This document shows positions 1 through 7,413 of a stretch of DNA of 10,267 bases, piece by piece. The stretch comes from Granulosicoccus sp964498925. GTDB taxonomy: Bacteria; Pseudomonadota; Gammaproteobacteria; Granulosicoccales; Granulosicoccaceae. Position numbers and translations under genes: made by a program. Below the pieces are notes generated by a model, which did no database searches, was not told where the DNA came from, and saw only the letters and a program-made list of their open reading frames with translations. Location of the stretch: positions 1-10,267 of the forward strand of contig CAZCKD010000127.1 of assembly GCA_964498925.1 (NCBI GenBank), given 5' to 3'. Position 1 is the first letter of the stretch. The number at the start of each line of letters is the position of its first letter.

Positions 1-54
<54 letters not shown>

Positions 55-69
55 TAGTTCGTAATACAA

Positions 70-106
70 CGATTGGGTATTCAACAATCGAATTCGCGAA
101 TTGATT
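70..106. repeat. Overlapping inverted repeats upstream of methyltransferase gene
   Basis: Two palindromes share bases in the 80-nt leader between the microsatellite and the methyltransferase. The first is CGATTG (70-75) pairing with CAATCG (85-90) across a 9-nt loop. The second is the perfect 12-bp palindrome AATTCGCGAATT (91-102), extended by AATC (86-89) pairing with GATT (103-106) with one bulged G. The two would be mutually exclusive as hairpins because they share 86-90. They could be a protein-binding site or alternative RNA folds; no function is shown. Confidence 0.45.
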
Positions 107-133
107 TAACACATTAAAACGGAATTTTAAGTA

Positions 134-856
134 ATGATGCAATCCAGCTACAGACAATCGCATCTGGCCAAAGGCTCAGACTACGATTCAGACCTAAATC
201 TGGGTAACTTTGACTCTTACATGGTGATCCATGAGTCAAGAATATTGAAGGATGTTGTTAAGTCACTCTTTCCGAATAAGGTCGGTAGATATCTTGACTT
301 CGCCTGTGGAACAGGCCGTATTCTGTCTTCTATTGAAAAGCTTGCAAAGACCTCAATAGGATTTGATGTTTCTGAATCAATGGTCGCTGAGGCCAAAGAG
401 AAGTGTACTAATTCGACCTTTTACATTACCGATGTCACAAAATCTGCCCCACCGGAAGACCATTTTGATCTAGTCACAGCGTTTCGTTTTTTTGGCAATG
501 CCGAACAAGAATTGCGTTCATCAGTTCTTCGTACACTGTCAGACGTAACCCAAACCGGGGGTTATTTGATCATCAATAATCACCGTAATCCCTGGTCGAT
601 CCATGAGCTTCTTTTACGACTGAAAGGAGAGTCAAATAACCTGGATCTTAGCTACGCAAATTTACGCGAGTTATTAGACACTCACGGTTTTGACATAGAG
701 AAAAAAATCGGTATCGGGCTCTGGGTATATCGATACGGACTGCGCGATACGACGACTAAATCCGGATCATTCCTGCGCCATCTAGAACCCCTTTCCAGAA
801 TTGGTTTTTTAGCGCCTTTTTGCCCGGATTACCTTGTTGTCGCCAAAAAACGATGA
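134..856 (+). CDS. Class I SAM-dependent methyltransferase
   Basis: A 240-residue cytosolic protein that should transfer a methyl group from S-adenosylmethionine to an unidentified acceptor. The Rossmann-fold SAM motif I is clear at residues 53-63 (YLDFACGTGRI). The acidic residue ending strand beta-2 is D78 (GFDVS). A post-motif region with D100 and an FDLV strand (111-114) follows, and a GGYLIINNH strand (142-150) fits beta-5. There is no signal peptide or membrane segment. Two ATGs are adjacent (134 and 137); GGAA at 121-124 is a weak ribosome-binding site for either. The C-terminal third (about 150-240) is not a family I can name and probably sets the substrate. A terminator lies between it and the flippase, so the two are probably separate transcripts, although a nearby glycan flippase makes a sugar or lipid-glycan substrate plausible. 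That link is inference only. Confidence 0.88.
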   Translation: MMQSSYRQSHLAKGSDYDSDLNLGNFDSYMVIHESRILKDVVKSLFPNKVGRYLDFACGTGRILSSIEKLAKTSIGFDVSESMVAEAKEKCTNSTFYITDVTKSAPPEDHFDLVTAFRFFGNAEQELRSSVLRTLSDVTQTGGYLIINNHRNPWSIHELLLRLKGESNNLDLSYANLRELLDTHGFDIEKKIGIGLWVYRYGLRDTTTKSGSFLRHLEPLSRIGFLAPFCPDYLVVAKKR

Positions 857-915
857 TTTTGGATTAATAAGACGAAAAAAGTAACCTACCCGTTAAGTAA
901 GAACATAAGACTTGC

Positions 916-968
916 GTGGATCTTGGATTAGCTCTCTAAGGCTATCGCTCTTGATCCACAACTTTTTT
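916..968 (+). terminator. Rho-independent-like terminator after methyltransferase
   Basis: A perfect 7-bp stem, GTGGATC (916-922) with GATCCAC (953-959), is followed by six T residues at 963-968. The 30-nt loop holds a smaller TAGC/GCTA stem. The long loop makes it a weaker terminator than usual, but the T run directly after the stem and its position 60 nt past the methyltransferase stop fit the role. The rest of 857-1057 holds no gene that I can support. Confidence 0.6.
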
Positions 969-1057
969 AACTGTTAAACGACACTTAGGCTCAGAGAATT
1001 CCATGACCAACTTGCTGACCATAGCCACTAAATAGATCTCACCATCCGTCTACAAAC

Positions 1058-2581
1058 GTGCTTAAAACAATCGCAAAAAATATATTCTCGAACTATGTCG
1101 GCTTAGCCGGCTCGGTCGTGATTGCGTTTGTACTTTCTCCGTTTCTTGTTCATACCCTTGGTGATACCAAGTACGGAATCTGGTCGCTGGTATCTGCCCT
1201 TACGGGTTACATGGCTCTGCTCGATCTGGGAGTCAGCTCTGCAATATCCAAATATGTTGCTCGCTACAAAGCGCTAAAAGATTACAAATCCCTGAACAAG
1301 GTAATCGCATCTGGCCTTGTACTGATGATTGCAGTTGGGTTGTTATTAGTGTTTCTTAGCCCACTTCTAGCGACAGCTGTTGTCAGCCTGACCAAACTTG
1401 AAGAACCTCTAGCCAGTACGGTTCACACACTCATCCTAGTCGCTTCTCTGGACATTTGTGTTTTTGTCATCACGGGAATACTGGGCGGTTGCATGTTTGG
1501 ATTTCAGAGATTTGAAATCATAAACGGCGTAAACCTCACAGTCGCTTTCATCAAAGCCATTTTGTTCTACTACGCGCTCACTCATGGTTTCGACCTTGTG
1601 GCGATGGGGCTGATATCTCTATTGGGTAATATCATTGCCGGCATCTGTATGTTTTTATCGGTGACGTTTATCGAGCCACAGGTAAAAATTGACCTGAAAA
1701 AAGCTGACCGACCCACCGTTGTGAGCATTTTTCACTTTGGCAGATTTACGTTTTTATCGATGCTTGCGATGCAACTGGTGTACTACAGCGATGCCTTCGT
1801 TATCGGATTTTTCATGTCTGCTGCCGCAATAACGTATTACACCATTCCATGGAGCCTGAGCGAGTACACAAACAAGTTAACGCTCGCCATTGCGCAGACT
1901 TTTACCCCGGTATTCAGCCAACAGGATGCAACTCAGGGTGACGTCGCAACCTATCAAACCTATGTAACCGGCACAAAGTTCATGCTGTTCATATCGAACC
2001 TGCTGTGTGTTGGAGTGCTCGTAGTAGGCTACTACTTCCTGGCCATCTGGATGGGCCCTACCTATGCGGAAAAATGCGGCACCATTCTAAGTATTATGTT
2101 CCTCACTCAAATGGTGAAAGGCCCACAGCTACTGAGCTACTCAATTCTTCTGGCAACTTCCAGACATCGTGTTTTTTCACTCTATAATTTTGGATTCTCC
2201 GTTTTGAATCTGGTGCTAAGCATCATACTCATCCAATCCTACGGACTCATCGGTGTAGCTGTCGGCACGGCCATTACTCAGATGATGTTCTATGGCATCA
2301 TCACACCGATTTTAACCAGTAGAGTACTCGGTTCAAGCTTATGGGCGTATGGCCGAGACACTTATTTGCGTTCGATTCCCTCTGCCGTCATTCTGGCGAT
2401 GTTGCTCATCTACCTGTCCGGGAACAATGCTCCTACTGGATTTTTAATACTGTTGGGTCAAGCGCTGGTGTCTGCCTCTGTGTATGCCGTTGTTGCCTAC
2501 GTGACACTGCTAACAAAGGAAGAGAGGCAATTCGTTCTCAATACTGCCGGCGGACTCATACACCGCCTCAGGTCAACATAA
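1058..2581 (+). CDS. Oligosaccharide flippase family membrane protein (Wzx/MOP-like)
   Basis: A 507-residue integral inner-membrane protein of the polysaccharide-biosynthesis branch of the MOP superfamily, which moves undecaprenyl-linked oligosaccharides from the cytoplasmic to the periplasmic face. About 12 to 14 hydrophobic segments run through the whole length. The N-terminus has the typical family layout: a short basic lead, a first helix with SNYVGLAGS, then PFLVHTLGDTKYGIWSL and a LDLGVSSAISKYVARY loop, which resemble Wzx/RfbX-type proteins. Length is near the upper end for the family. The start is a GTG at 1058 giving MLKTIAKNIF; no clear ribosome-binding site precedes it, so start confidence is moderate. 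No glycosyltransferase or polymerase gene is visible beside it, so the glycan it handles is unknown. It converges on the amidinotransferase gene; the 88 nt between them contain a small ATCGC/GCGAT hairpin (2627-2640) but no T run. Confidence 0.88.
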   Translation: MLKTIAKNIFSNYVGLAGSVVIAFVLSPFLVHTLGDTKYGIWSLVSALTGYMALLDLGVSSAISKYVARYKALKDYKSLNKVIASGLVLMIAVGLLLVFLSPLLATAVVSLTKLEEPLASTVHTLILVASLDICVFVITGILGGCMFGFQRFEIINGVNLTVAFIKAILFYYALTHGFDLVAMGLISLLGNIIAGICMFLSVTFIEPQVKIDLKKADRPTVVSIFHFGRFTFLSMLAMQLVYYSDAFVIGFFMSAAAITYYTIPWSLSEYTNKLTLAIAQTFTPVFSQQDATQGDVATYQTYVTGTKFMLFISNLLCVGVLVVGYYFLAIWMGPTYAEKCGTILSIMFLTQMVKGPQLLSYSILLATSRHRVFSLYNFGFSVLNLVLSIILIQSYGLIGVAVGTAITQMMFYGIITPILTSRVLGSSLWAYGRDTYLRSIPSAVILAMLLIYLSGNNAPTGFLILLGQALVSASVYAVVAYVTLLTKEERQFVLNTAGGLIHRLRST

Positions 2582-2669
2582 CAAGCGTTTTGTAAAACCC
2601 GAATACATCGTGTAGCACGGCAACGAATCGCTGCTGCGATACCCGAGTATTCGAGCGTTCAAATTCTGC

Positions 2670-3752
2670 TTAACCTCGCAGCAAGGTTCCACCTACCTGG
2701 TTTGGAAAGTAGTCTTCACAATTGCCTTCGCGGTAAACATCACCCGTTGCGCAATGTAGACCTCCACCAAACGGATAGGCATCGCGAAAAGGCATCGGTA
2801 TGACATTCATACCTAGTTTATCCATTTGATCCTGCTGATACACTTCACTCGCTTCCACGACAACGGTTTTGTGATCCAAAATCAAACAGTTCATAGACAG
2901 CCATGTGCTGGAATAGCATAACGGCGGTGGTTGGTTATGCGACGGTGGGGCTGCATCGACAATCTCCCAGTCATTAGCCTCAAATATCTTTCTCTGTCCT
3001 TCAGGTAAGCGACGATTTGGATTATTAATAATCAAACCTGGACGCAACGGTACAAACGTCGCATCAATATGAATGGGATAAGGGTCGCCCGGAAAATTAA
3101 CCGCATGTACCCGGTGATCAGGAAAATGACGCTGCAACCACTCCATGCCACGCCGGTTAGTAGTGAGCCCATGTTGTACAAAAAGATCTTTGCCAAGACG
3201 ACAAACATCTGCAGCATCGAACAATGGCTCGTGTTCTGTCGTGACAAAATCAAGCGCTGCAGTTCTTTGTAAGCGTTCATCGATGGTTATCTCATCGAAA
3301 TAACCTGATTGGAAAGATCGTTCGTCCAATCGCGGACGCGGTGCCTGTTCCCAGCGAAATTTCGGATCTTCATCAAAATAGCGCTGCATTAAGTCGTGAT
3401 ACGCCAGGTACTCGAAATAACGGCATCGAAACGACATGGGAGCAGAAAGGATTTCGCTACCGATTGTGAGCAAAACATCTCGAGGTGGCATACAACCAAA
3501 TTGGCTGGCTGTCGAAAAATCCGGAGTGTTTACCGCTTGATTCCACTGGATGGGCGTTGGACGATCTACCGTAATTCCCCGCTCTTCCAATGTTCGCGCT
3601 AGATTATCAAGCTGTATATTGGCTTTTTCTACGGTTTCCAGTGGACGTGGCCCCCACATACCGCGCATATCACTGTCTTCGGGCACCTTTGCCTCTGTAG
3701 CAGGCTCACTGGGAGGGATGCAAGTGTGGTCCGCGCGCCCAACAATGACATG
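2670..3752 (-). CDS. L-arginine:glycine amidinotransferase family protein (5' end lost in gap)
   Basis: The C-terminal 360 residues of a cytosolic amidinotransferase that takes the amidino group of L-arginine onto an amine acceptor, releasing ornithine. Similarity to animal AGAT (GATM) is visible along the whole length: HVIVGRA at the first visible residues, MPPRD at 88-92, YFEYLAY at 112-118, FDAADV at 178-183, HIDATF at 228-233 and GGGLHCATGDV at 329-339. The catalytic triad matches human Asp254, His303 and Cys407 as D179, H228 and C334 (visible numbering), with near-identical spacing. The visible part begins where human AGAT has its IVGRA strand, so only about 10-20 residues plus the start codon should be missing. 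Reading on across the Ns would give a false N-terminus made from antisense of the neighbouring gene. Two acceptor-pocket positions differ from AGAT, so the acceptor may not be glycine. Related enzymes include StrB-type and cyanotoxin amidinotransferases. Confidence 0.92.
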   Translation of the reverse strand, partial: HVIVGRADHTCIPPSEPATEAKVPEDSDMRGMWGPRPLETVEKANIQLDNLARTLEERGITVDRPTPIQWNQAVNTPDFSTASQFGCMPPRDVLLTIGSEILSAPMSFRCRYFEYLAYHDLMQRYFDEDPKFRWEQAPRPRLDERSFQSGYFDEITIDERLQRTAALDFVTTEHEPLFDAADVCRLGKDLFVQHGLTTNRRGMEWLQRHFPDHRVHAVNFPGDPYPIHIDATFVPLRPGLIINNPNRRLPEGQRKIFEANDWEIVDAAPPSHNQPPPLCYSSTWLSMNCLILDHKTVVVEASEVYQQDQMDKLGMNVIPMPFRDAYPFGGGLHCATGDVYREGNCEDYFPNQVGGTLLRG

Positions 3753-3852
3753 NNNNNNNNNNNNNNNNNNNNNNNNNNNNNNNNNNNNNNNNNNNNNNNN
3801 NNNNNNNNNNNNNNNNNNNNNNNNNNNNNNNNNNNNNNNNNNNNNNNNNNNN
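3753..3852. other. Assembly gap, 100 N
   Basis: Exactly 100 undetermined bases, the usual placeholder for a scaffold gap of unknown size. It hides the amidinotransferase start, the divergent promoter region shared with rluF, and possibly the true rluF start. Reading frames that run through it on either strand are chimeric and should not be annotated as single proteins. The real missing length could be quite different and could hold a further gene. Confidence 0.97.
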
Positions 3853-3872
3853 TCGGGCGCAAACAAATTGGC

Positions 3873-4649
3873 ATGTATTTGGGTGTAATATTTGAAGCTT
3901 GCCAACTCGCCGAGAAACACATCCCTAGTCAACCCACCACACGTATTAACAAGTACATCTGCGAAAGCGGCCATTGTTCGAGAAAGGCTGCCGACGGTTT
4001 TGTTAAACGTGGTCTCGTTTTAATCGATGGGAAACGTGCAGAGCTGGGAGATAAGGTGCCTGCGAATTCTCAGGTGTCTGTTGATGGAATAATCGTAAAA
4101 CCATTGCCTGCTGACGAAGTCGTTTTCATCGCATTGAATAAGCCGACTGGAATCGTTTGTACGGCAACAGAGTCTGTTGCAGAGAACATCGTCAATTTCG
4201 TCAATCACGATGTCAGAATCTACCCTGTTGGAAGACTGGATAAAGCATCGCAAGGTCTCATGTTTTTAACCAACAGATGCGATTTGGTAGATAAAATTTT
4301 ACGGGGACAAAATCAACATGAAAAAGAGTACTTGGTCACTGTCAACAAGCCCGTTACTGATGAGTTTCTGACCGGTGTTTCCCAAGGCGTTCCCATGTTG
4401 GGCACCATCACGAAACAGTGCCGAGCTTCCCGCGTATCAAACTTCGAGTTCAGGATAACGCTTGTGCAAGGCTTAAATCGGCAAATTCGTCGTATGTGCA
4501 AGCACTTCGGTTATAGCGTCAAAAAACTCGAGCGCGTGCGAATTATGCATGTCAGCTTGGATGGTTTAGCCATCGGGCAATGGCGCGACCTATCAACACA
4601 AGAATTTAACGAATTAGTCCAATCCCTTGAACATGAGTCGCCCCGTTAA
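3873..4649 (+). CDS. rluF: 23S rRNA pseudouridine(2604) synthase RluF
   Basis: Isomerises uridine to pseudouridine in 23S rRNA (U2604 in E. coli numbering) near the peptidyl-transferase centre. An N-terminal S4 RNA-binding domain (about residues 23-70, TRINKYICESGHCSRKAAD) precedes the RsuA/RluB/E/F catalytic domain. The catalytic aspartate is D123 in VGRLDKASQGL. Other family signatures are ALNKPTGIVCT (87-97), HEKEYLVTV (149-157), LVQGLNRQIRRMCKHFGY (197-214) and RVRIMHVSL (221-229). Many residues match E. coli RluF, where the aspartate is D107, so this ATG start adds about 16 residues at the N-terminus. No clear ribosome-binding site precedes 3873; the next in-frame option is a TTG at 3879, or the start may lie in the gap. 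At 258 residues it lacks the Lys-rich tail of E. coli RluF. It is divergent from the amidinotransferase gene and convergent with katG. Confidence 0.93.
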   Translation: MYLGVIFEACQLAEKHIPSQPTTRINKYICESGHCSRKAADGFVKRGLVLIDGKRAELGDKVPANSQVSVDGIIVKPLPADEVVFIALNKPTGIVCTATESVAENIVNFVNHDVRIYPVGRLDKASQGLMFLTNRCDLVDKILRGQNQHEKEYLVTVNKPVTDEFLTGVSQGVPMLGTITKQCRASRVSNFEFRITLVQGLNRQIRRMCKHFGYSVKKLERVRIMHVSLDGLAIGQWRDLSTQEFNELVQSLEHESPR

Positions 4650-4666
4650 ACGAGGCGACCCGTTTT
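4637..4666 (+). terminator. Terminator overlapping the rluF stop codon
   Basis: GTCGCC (4637-4642) pairs with GGCGAC (4654-4659). The stem continues inward through one mismatch with CGT/ACG, leaving a tiny loop at the TAA stop (4647-4649). TTTT follows at 4663-4666. The last rluF codons are part of the stem. On the minus strand the same hairpin lies 14 nt beyond the katG stop but is not followed by a T run, so it best serves rluF. Confidence 0.65.
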
Positions 4667-4672
4667 CATGAA

Positions 4673-6844
4673 TTACGCTTGAAGATCGAAACGATCAGCG
4701 TTCATCACTTTAGTCCAAGCTGCAACGAAATCGCGAACAAACTTTTCAGCGTTGTCATCCTGAGCATAAACCTCAGCATAAGCACGCAAAATGGAGTTTG
4801 AACCAAACACGAGATCAGCACTGGTCGCAGTCCATTTGACACTACCACTGCTTCGGTCACGAATTTCGTAACTGCCGTCAGCCTCGACCGGATGCCAGCT
4901 ATTACCCATATCCGTTAAGTTAACAAAGAAGTCATTCGTTAACTGACCTTCGCGGTCGGTGAAGACACCGTGCTTGGAACCACCATGGTTAACGCCTAGT
5001 ACACGCATACCACCCACTAGCAGAGTCATCTCAGCAGCTGTCAGTCCTAATAGCTGTGCTTTGTCGAGCATCAGCTCTTCAGGTCCAACGGCGTATTGTT
5101 CTTTTTGATAATTACGGAAACCATCGGCAATTGGCTCGAGAACGGAGAAGCTATCAGCATCTGTCATATCGTCAGTTGCGTCCCCACGTCCTGCAGAGAA
5201 TGGCACGTCGACGCTGTGACCAGCGGCCTGTATGGATTGCTCCAGACCAACATTGCCTGCTAAAACGATAACATCAGCTACCGAGGCACCCGTGTCAGCA
5301 GCAATTTGCTCCAACGCAGCTAGTACAGTGCCTAGTCGCTGAGGCTCATTGGCTACCCAATCCTTCTGTGGCGCTAAGCGAATGCGAGCACCATTAGCAC
5401 CACCACGCTTGTCCGACCCACGGAATGTTCTCGCACTATCCCAGGCAGTAGCGATCATATCGGATGCTGATAAACCAGCGGATGCAATCTTAGCTTTTAC
5501 TGCGGCTACGTCGTAAGACGTGGAACCTGCTGGTACAGGATCTTGCCAAATCAGATCTTCACCTGGCACGTCAGGCCCGAGATAGTTTGCCTTTGGTCCC
5601 ATGTCACGATGAGTCAACTTGAACCAGGCACGTGCAAAAGTATCTGCAAAGTACGCAGGATCAGCCATGAACTTTTGACAGATTTCGTTGTAGATGGGAT
5701 CAACCTTCATGGCCATATCCGCATCAGTCATCATAGGATCATGACGAATTGATGGATCGGACGCATCAACCGGCTTTGCATCATCAGGCATGTTGACAGG
5801 ACGCCATTGATTAGCACCGGCAGGTGACTTAGTCAGTTCCCACTCGTAGTTAAACAGGTATTCGAAATAACCCATATCCCATTGAGTCGGGTTTTTGGTC
5901 CACGCACCTTCGATACCCGATGTAAACGCATTAGCTGCTTTACTCGCATGCCCAGGGTTATCCCAGCCAAAACCTTGTGCTTCCATACCAGCGCCTTCAG
6001 GCTCAGCGCCGATGTTGGCGTGATCACCGCCACCATGTGCTTTACCGACTGTATGACCACCACAAGTCAGCGCTGCTGTTTCTTCGTCATTCATCGCCAT
6101 ACGTGAGAATGTTTCACGTACGTGCTTAGCAGTTAGTGCCGGATCAGGGTTACCGTTCACACCTTCTGGATTGACGTAGATCAGACCCATATGTACTGAT
6201 GCCAACGGGTTGTACATAGTTGAAGGCTCATCAAGGTTTTCATAACGATTTGCGCTGTCAGCCAGCCATTCGTCTTCTGCACCCCAGTTGATATCTGTCT
6301 CTGGTCCCCAGATGTCTTCGCGACCGAAACCAAAACCGAATGTCTTGAGTCCCATGGACTCATAGGACATGTTGCCAGCCAGAATAATGAGATCGGCCCA
6401 TGAAAGAGCATTGCCGTATTTCTTTTTAGCAGGCCATAACAAGCGACGCGCTTTATCTAGACTTGCGTTATCAGGCCAGGAATTCAATGGCGCAAAACGA
6501 ATGTTGCCGGCACCAGCACCGCCACGTCCGTCTCCCATTCGGTAAGAACCCGCTGAGTGCCAGGCTAAACGGATCATCAGACCACCATAGTGACCCCAAT
6601 CTGCTGGCCACCACTCCTGACTATCAGTAAGCAACGCTTTAACGTCCGCTTTGACTGCTTCGTGATCCAGCGCTTTAGCGGCTGCACGATGATCATAATC
6701 GGCATCCATTGGATTGGTACGGGCACCGTGCTGATGCAGGATGTCCAGATTTAAGGAGTTCGGCCACCACTTTGTTACGGGCTTCTCCAATGATGTATTG
6801 CCGCCGTGAGCGAAGGGGCAGCCCCCTTTTACTTCAACGTTCAT
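4673..6844 (-). CDS. katG: Catalase-peroxidase KatG
   Basis: A haem b bifunctional enzyme that dismutates H2O2 to water and oxygen and also acts as a peroxidase. At 723 residues it is full length for the family, with the usual duplicated peroxidase fold: a catalytic N-terminal half and a haem-free C-terminal half (from about 430). The distal site is R92, W95 and H96 in MIRLAWHSAG. The proximal haem ligand is H264 in CGGHTVGKAHGG. The covalent Met-Tyr-Trp adduct needed for catalase activity is intact as W95, Y223 and M249, with Y-to-M and M-to-H spacings of 26 and 15, the same as in Mycobacterium and Burkholderia KatG. There is no signal peptide, so it should be cytosolic. The start is firm: AGGAG lies 5 nt upstream. 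It follows furA on the same strand after 131 nt that contain a candidate promoter and operator, so peroxide-responsive control by FurA is likely. Confidence 0.98.
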   Translation of the reverse strand: MNVEVKGGCPFAHGGNTSLEKPVTKWWPNSLNLDILHQHGARTNPMDADYDHRAAAKALDHEAVKADVKALLTDSQEWWPADWGHYGGLMIRLAWHSAGSYRMGDGRGGAGAGNIRFAPLNSWPDNASLDKARRLLWPAKKKYGNALSWADLIILAGNMSYESMGLKTFGFGFGREDIWGPETDINWGAEDEWLADSANRYENLDEPSTMYNPLASVHMGLIYVNPEGVNGNPDPALTAKHVRETFSRMAMNDEETAALTCGGHTVGKAHGGGDHANIGAEPEGAGMEAQGFGWDNPGHASKAANAFTSGIEGAWTKNPTQWDMGYFEYLFNYEWELTKSPAGANQWRPVNMPDDAKPVDASDPSIRHDPMMTDADMAMKVDPIYNEICQKFMADPAYFADTFARAWFKLTHRDMGPKANYLGPDVPGEDLIWQDPVPAGSTSYDVAAVKAKIASAGLSASDMIATAWDSARTFRGSDKRGGANGARIRLAPQKDWVANEPQRLGTVLAALEQIAADTGASVADVIVLAGNVGLEQSIQAAGHSVDVPFSAGRGDATDDMTDADSFSVLEPIADGFRNYQKEQYAVGPEELMLDKAQLLGLTAAEMTLLVGGMRVLGVNHGGSKHGVFTDREGQLTNDFFVNLTDMGNSWHPVEADGSYEIRDRSSGSVKWTATSADLVFGSNSILRAYAEVYAQDDNAEKFVRDFVAAWTKVMNADRFDLQA

Positions 6845-6849
6845 AAGGT

Positions 6850-6854
6850 CTCCT
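6850..6854 (-). promoter_or_regulatory. katG ribosome-binding site
   Basis: AGGAG on the minus strand, 5 nt before the ATG at 6844. This is the strongest Shine-Dalgarno match in the window and fixes the katG start. Confidence 0.85.
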
Positions 6855-6929
6855 GATGAGATAGGTTCAAACGGTTAATGATTTACTGATGGTTAGTAGG
6901 TATTAAAAGACGTTTTCTAGCTGTTACTG

Positions 6930-6958
6930 CTTATTGGTATTTCTACAGAAATATTCAA
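6930..6958 (-). promoter_or_regulatory. Candidate katG promoter
   Basis: Minus-strand TTGAAT (6953-6958) as -35 and AATAAG (6930-6935) as -10 are separated by 17 nt, each matching the sigma-70 consensus at four of six positions. It sits 86-114 nt upstream of the katG ATG and would leave a leader of about 80 nt. The spacer is almost filled by the palindrome at 6938-6953, as expected for a repressed promoter. Predicted by eye only. Confidence 0.5.
6938..6953. promoter_or_regulatory. Candidate FurA/PerR operator at katG
   Basis: A perfect inverted repeat with 7-bp arms, TATTTCT and AGAAATA, around a 2-nt centre. Size, AT-richness and 7-n-7 symmetry resemble Fur/PerR boxes, although the sequence is not the classical TTATAAT type. 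It lies between furA and katG inside the -35/-10 spacer of the candidate katG promoter. A related element occurs in front of furA at 7428-7440. Confidence 0.55.
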
Positions 6959-6975
6959 AATCGATGAATATCTAA

Positions 6976-7410
6976 TCATTTCTGGCAATCCGGGCAGATC
7001 CCCCAATAGATCACTTCGGCCTCGTCAATCTCGTAGCCGTGGTCGTGCTCAACGTTTAAACAAGGTGCCTTGCCGACTGCACAATCAACGTCTATCAACG
7101 ATGAACACTCTCTGCATACCAGGTGATGGTGATTGTCGACACGATGTTCGAACCGTGCTGGAGAACCTGCTGGTTGAATCCGCCTAACGATTCCGTGTTC
7201 CGACATGGCATTCAACGCATCGTAGACAGCTTGACGTGAGATGACGCCCAACTCTGCCCGGACCGCTTGGCAGATTTCGTCGGCGATGGCATGCGGATAG
7301 GCTTCGACCGCACGATACACGGCCAGACGTTGCGCCGTGACTTGTAGGCCTGCAGCCCTTAGGGCATCAGACACATCAGGTTCTTTGTGATTATCGAGTT
7401 GATCAGCCAT
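6976..7410 (-). CDS. furA: FurA: PerR-like Fur family peroxide-responsive regulator
   Basis: A 144-residue DNA-binding metalloregulator, very like mycobacterial FurA, whose gene also sits just upstream of katG. The winged helix covers about residues 15-85, with recognition region SRQAVYDALNAM (58-69). The dimerisation domain follows. Structural zinc cysteines are C99/C102 and C139/C142. The regulatory metal site matches B. subtilis PerR with a constant +3 offset: H40, E88, H94, H96 and D107 for H37, D85, H91, H93 and D104. Asp at the last position is the hallmark separating peroxide-sensing PerR types from iron-sensing Fur; E88 in place of Asp is the one substitution. I chose the ATG at 7410 because it gives the family's length and N-terminus. 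The frame stays open to an ATG at 7485, but that would overlap the promoter and extend the protein by 25 unlike residues. Expected to repress katG and itself. Confidence 0.93.
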   Translation of the reverse strand: MADQLDNHKEPDVSDALRAAGLQVTAQRLAVYRAVEAYPHAIADEICQAVRAELGVISRQAVYDALNAMSEHGIVRRIQPAGSPARFEHRVDNHHHLVCRECSSLIDVDCAVGKAPCLNVEHDHGYEIDEAEVIYWGICPDCQK

Positions 7411-7413
7411 GGA

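Noticed and set aside
843..862. CCAAAA/TTTTGG inverted repeat over the methyltransferase stop codon
   Set aside because: AT-rich 6-bp stem with no T run after it; the hairpin at 916-968 is a better terminator.
2627..2640. ATCGC-TGCT-GCGAT hairpin between flippase and amidinotransferase genes
   Set aside because: Only 5 bp with no T tract on either strand; not enough to call a terminator.
5833..6106. Open frames on both strands inside katG
   Set aside because: They are shadows of the strongly conserved katG reading frame, without ribosome-binding sites or recognisable domains.
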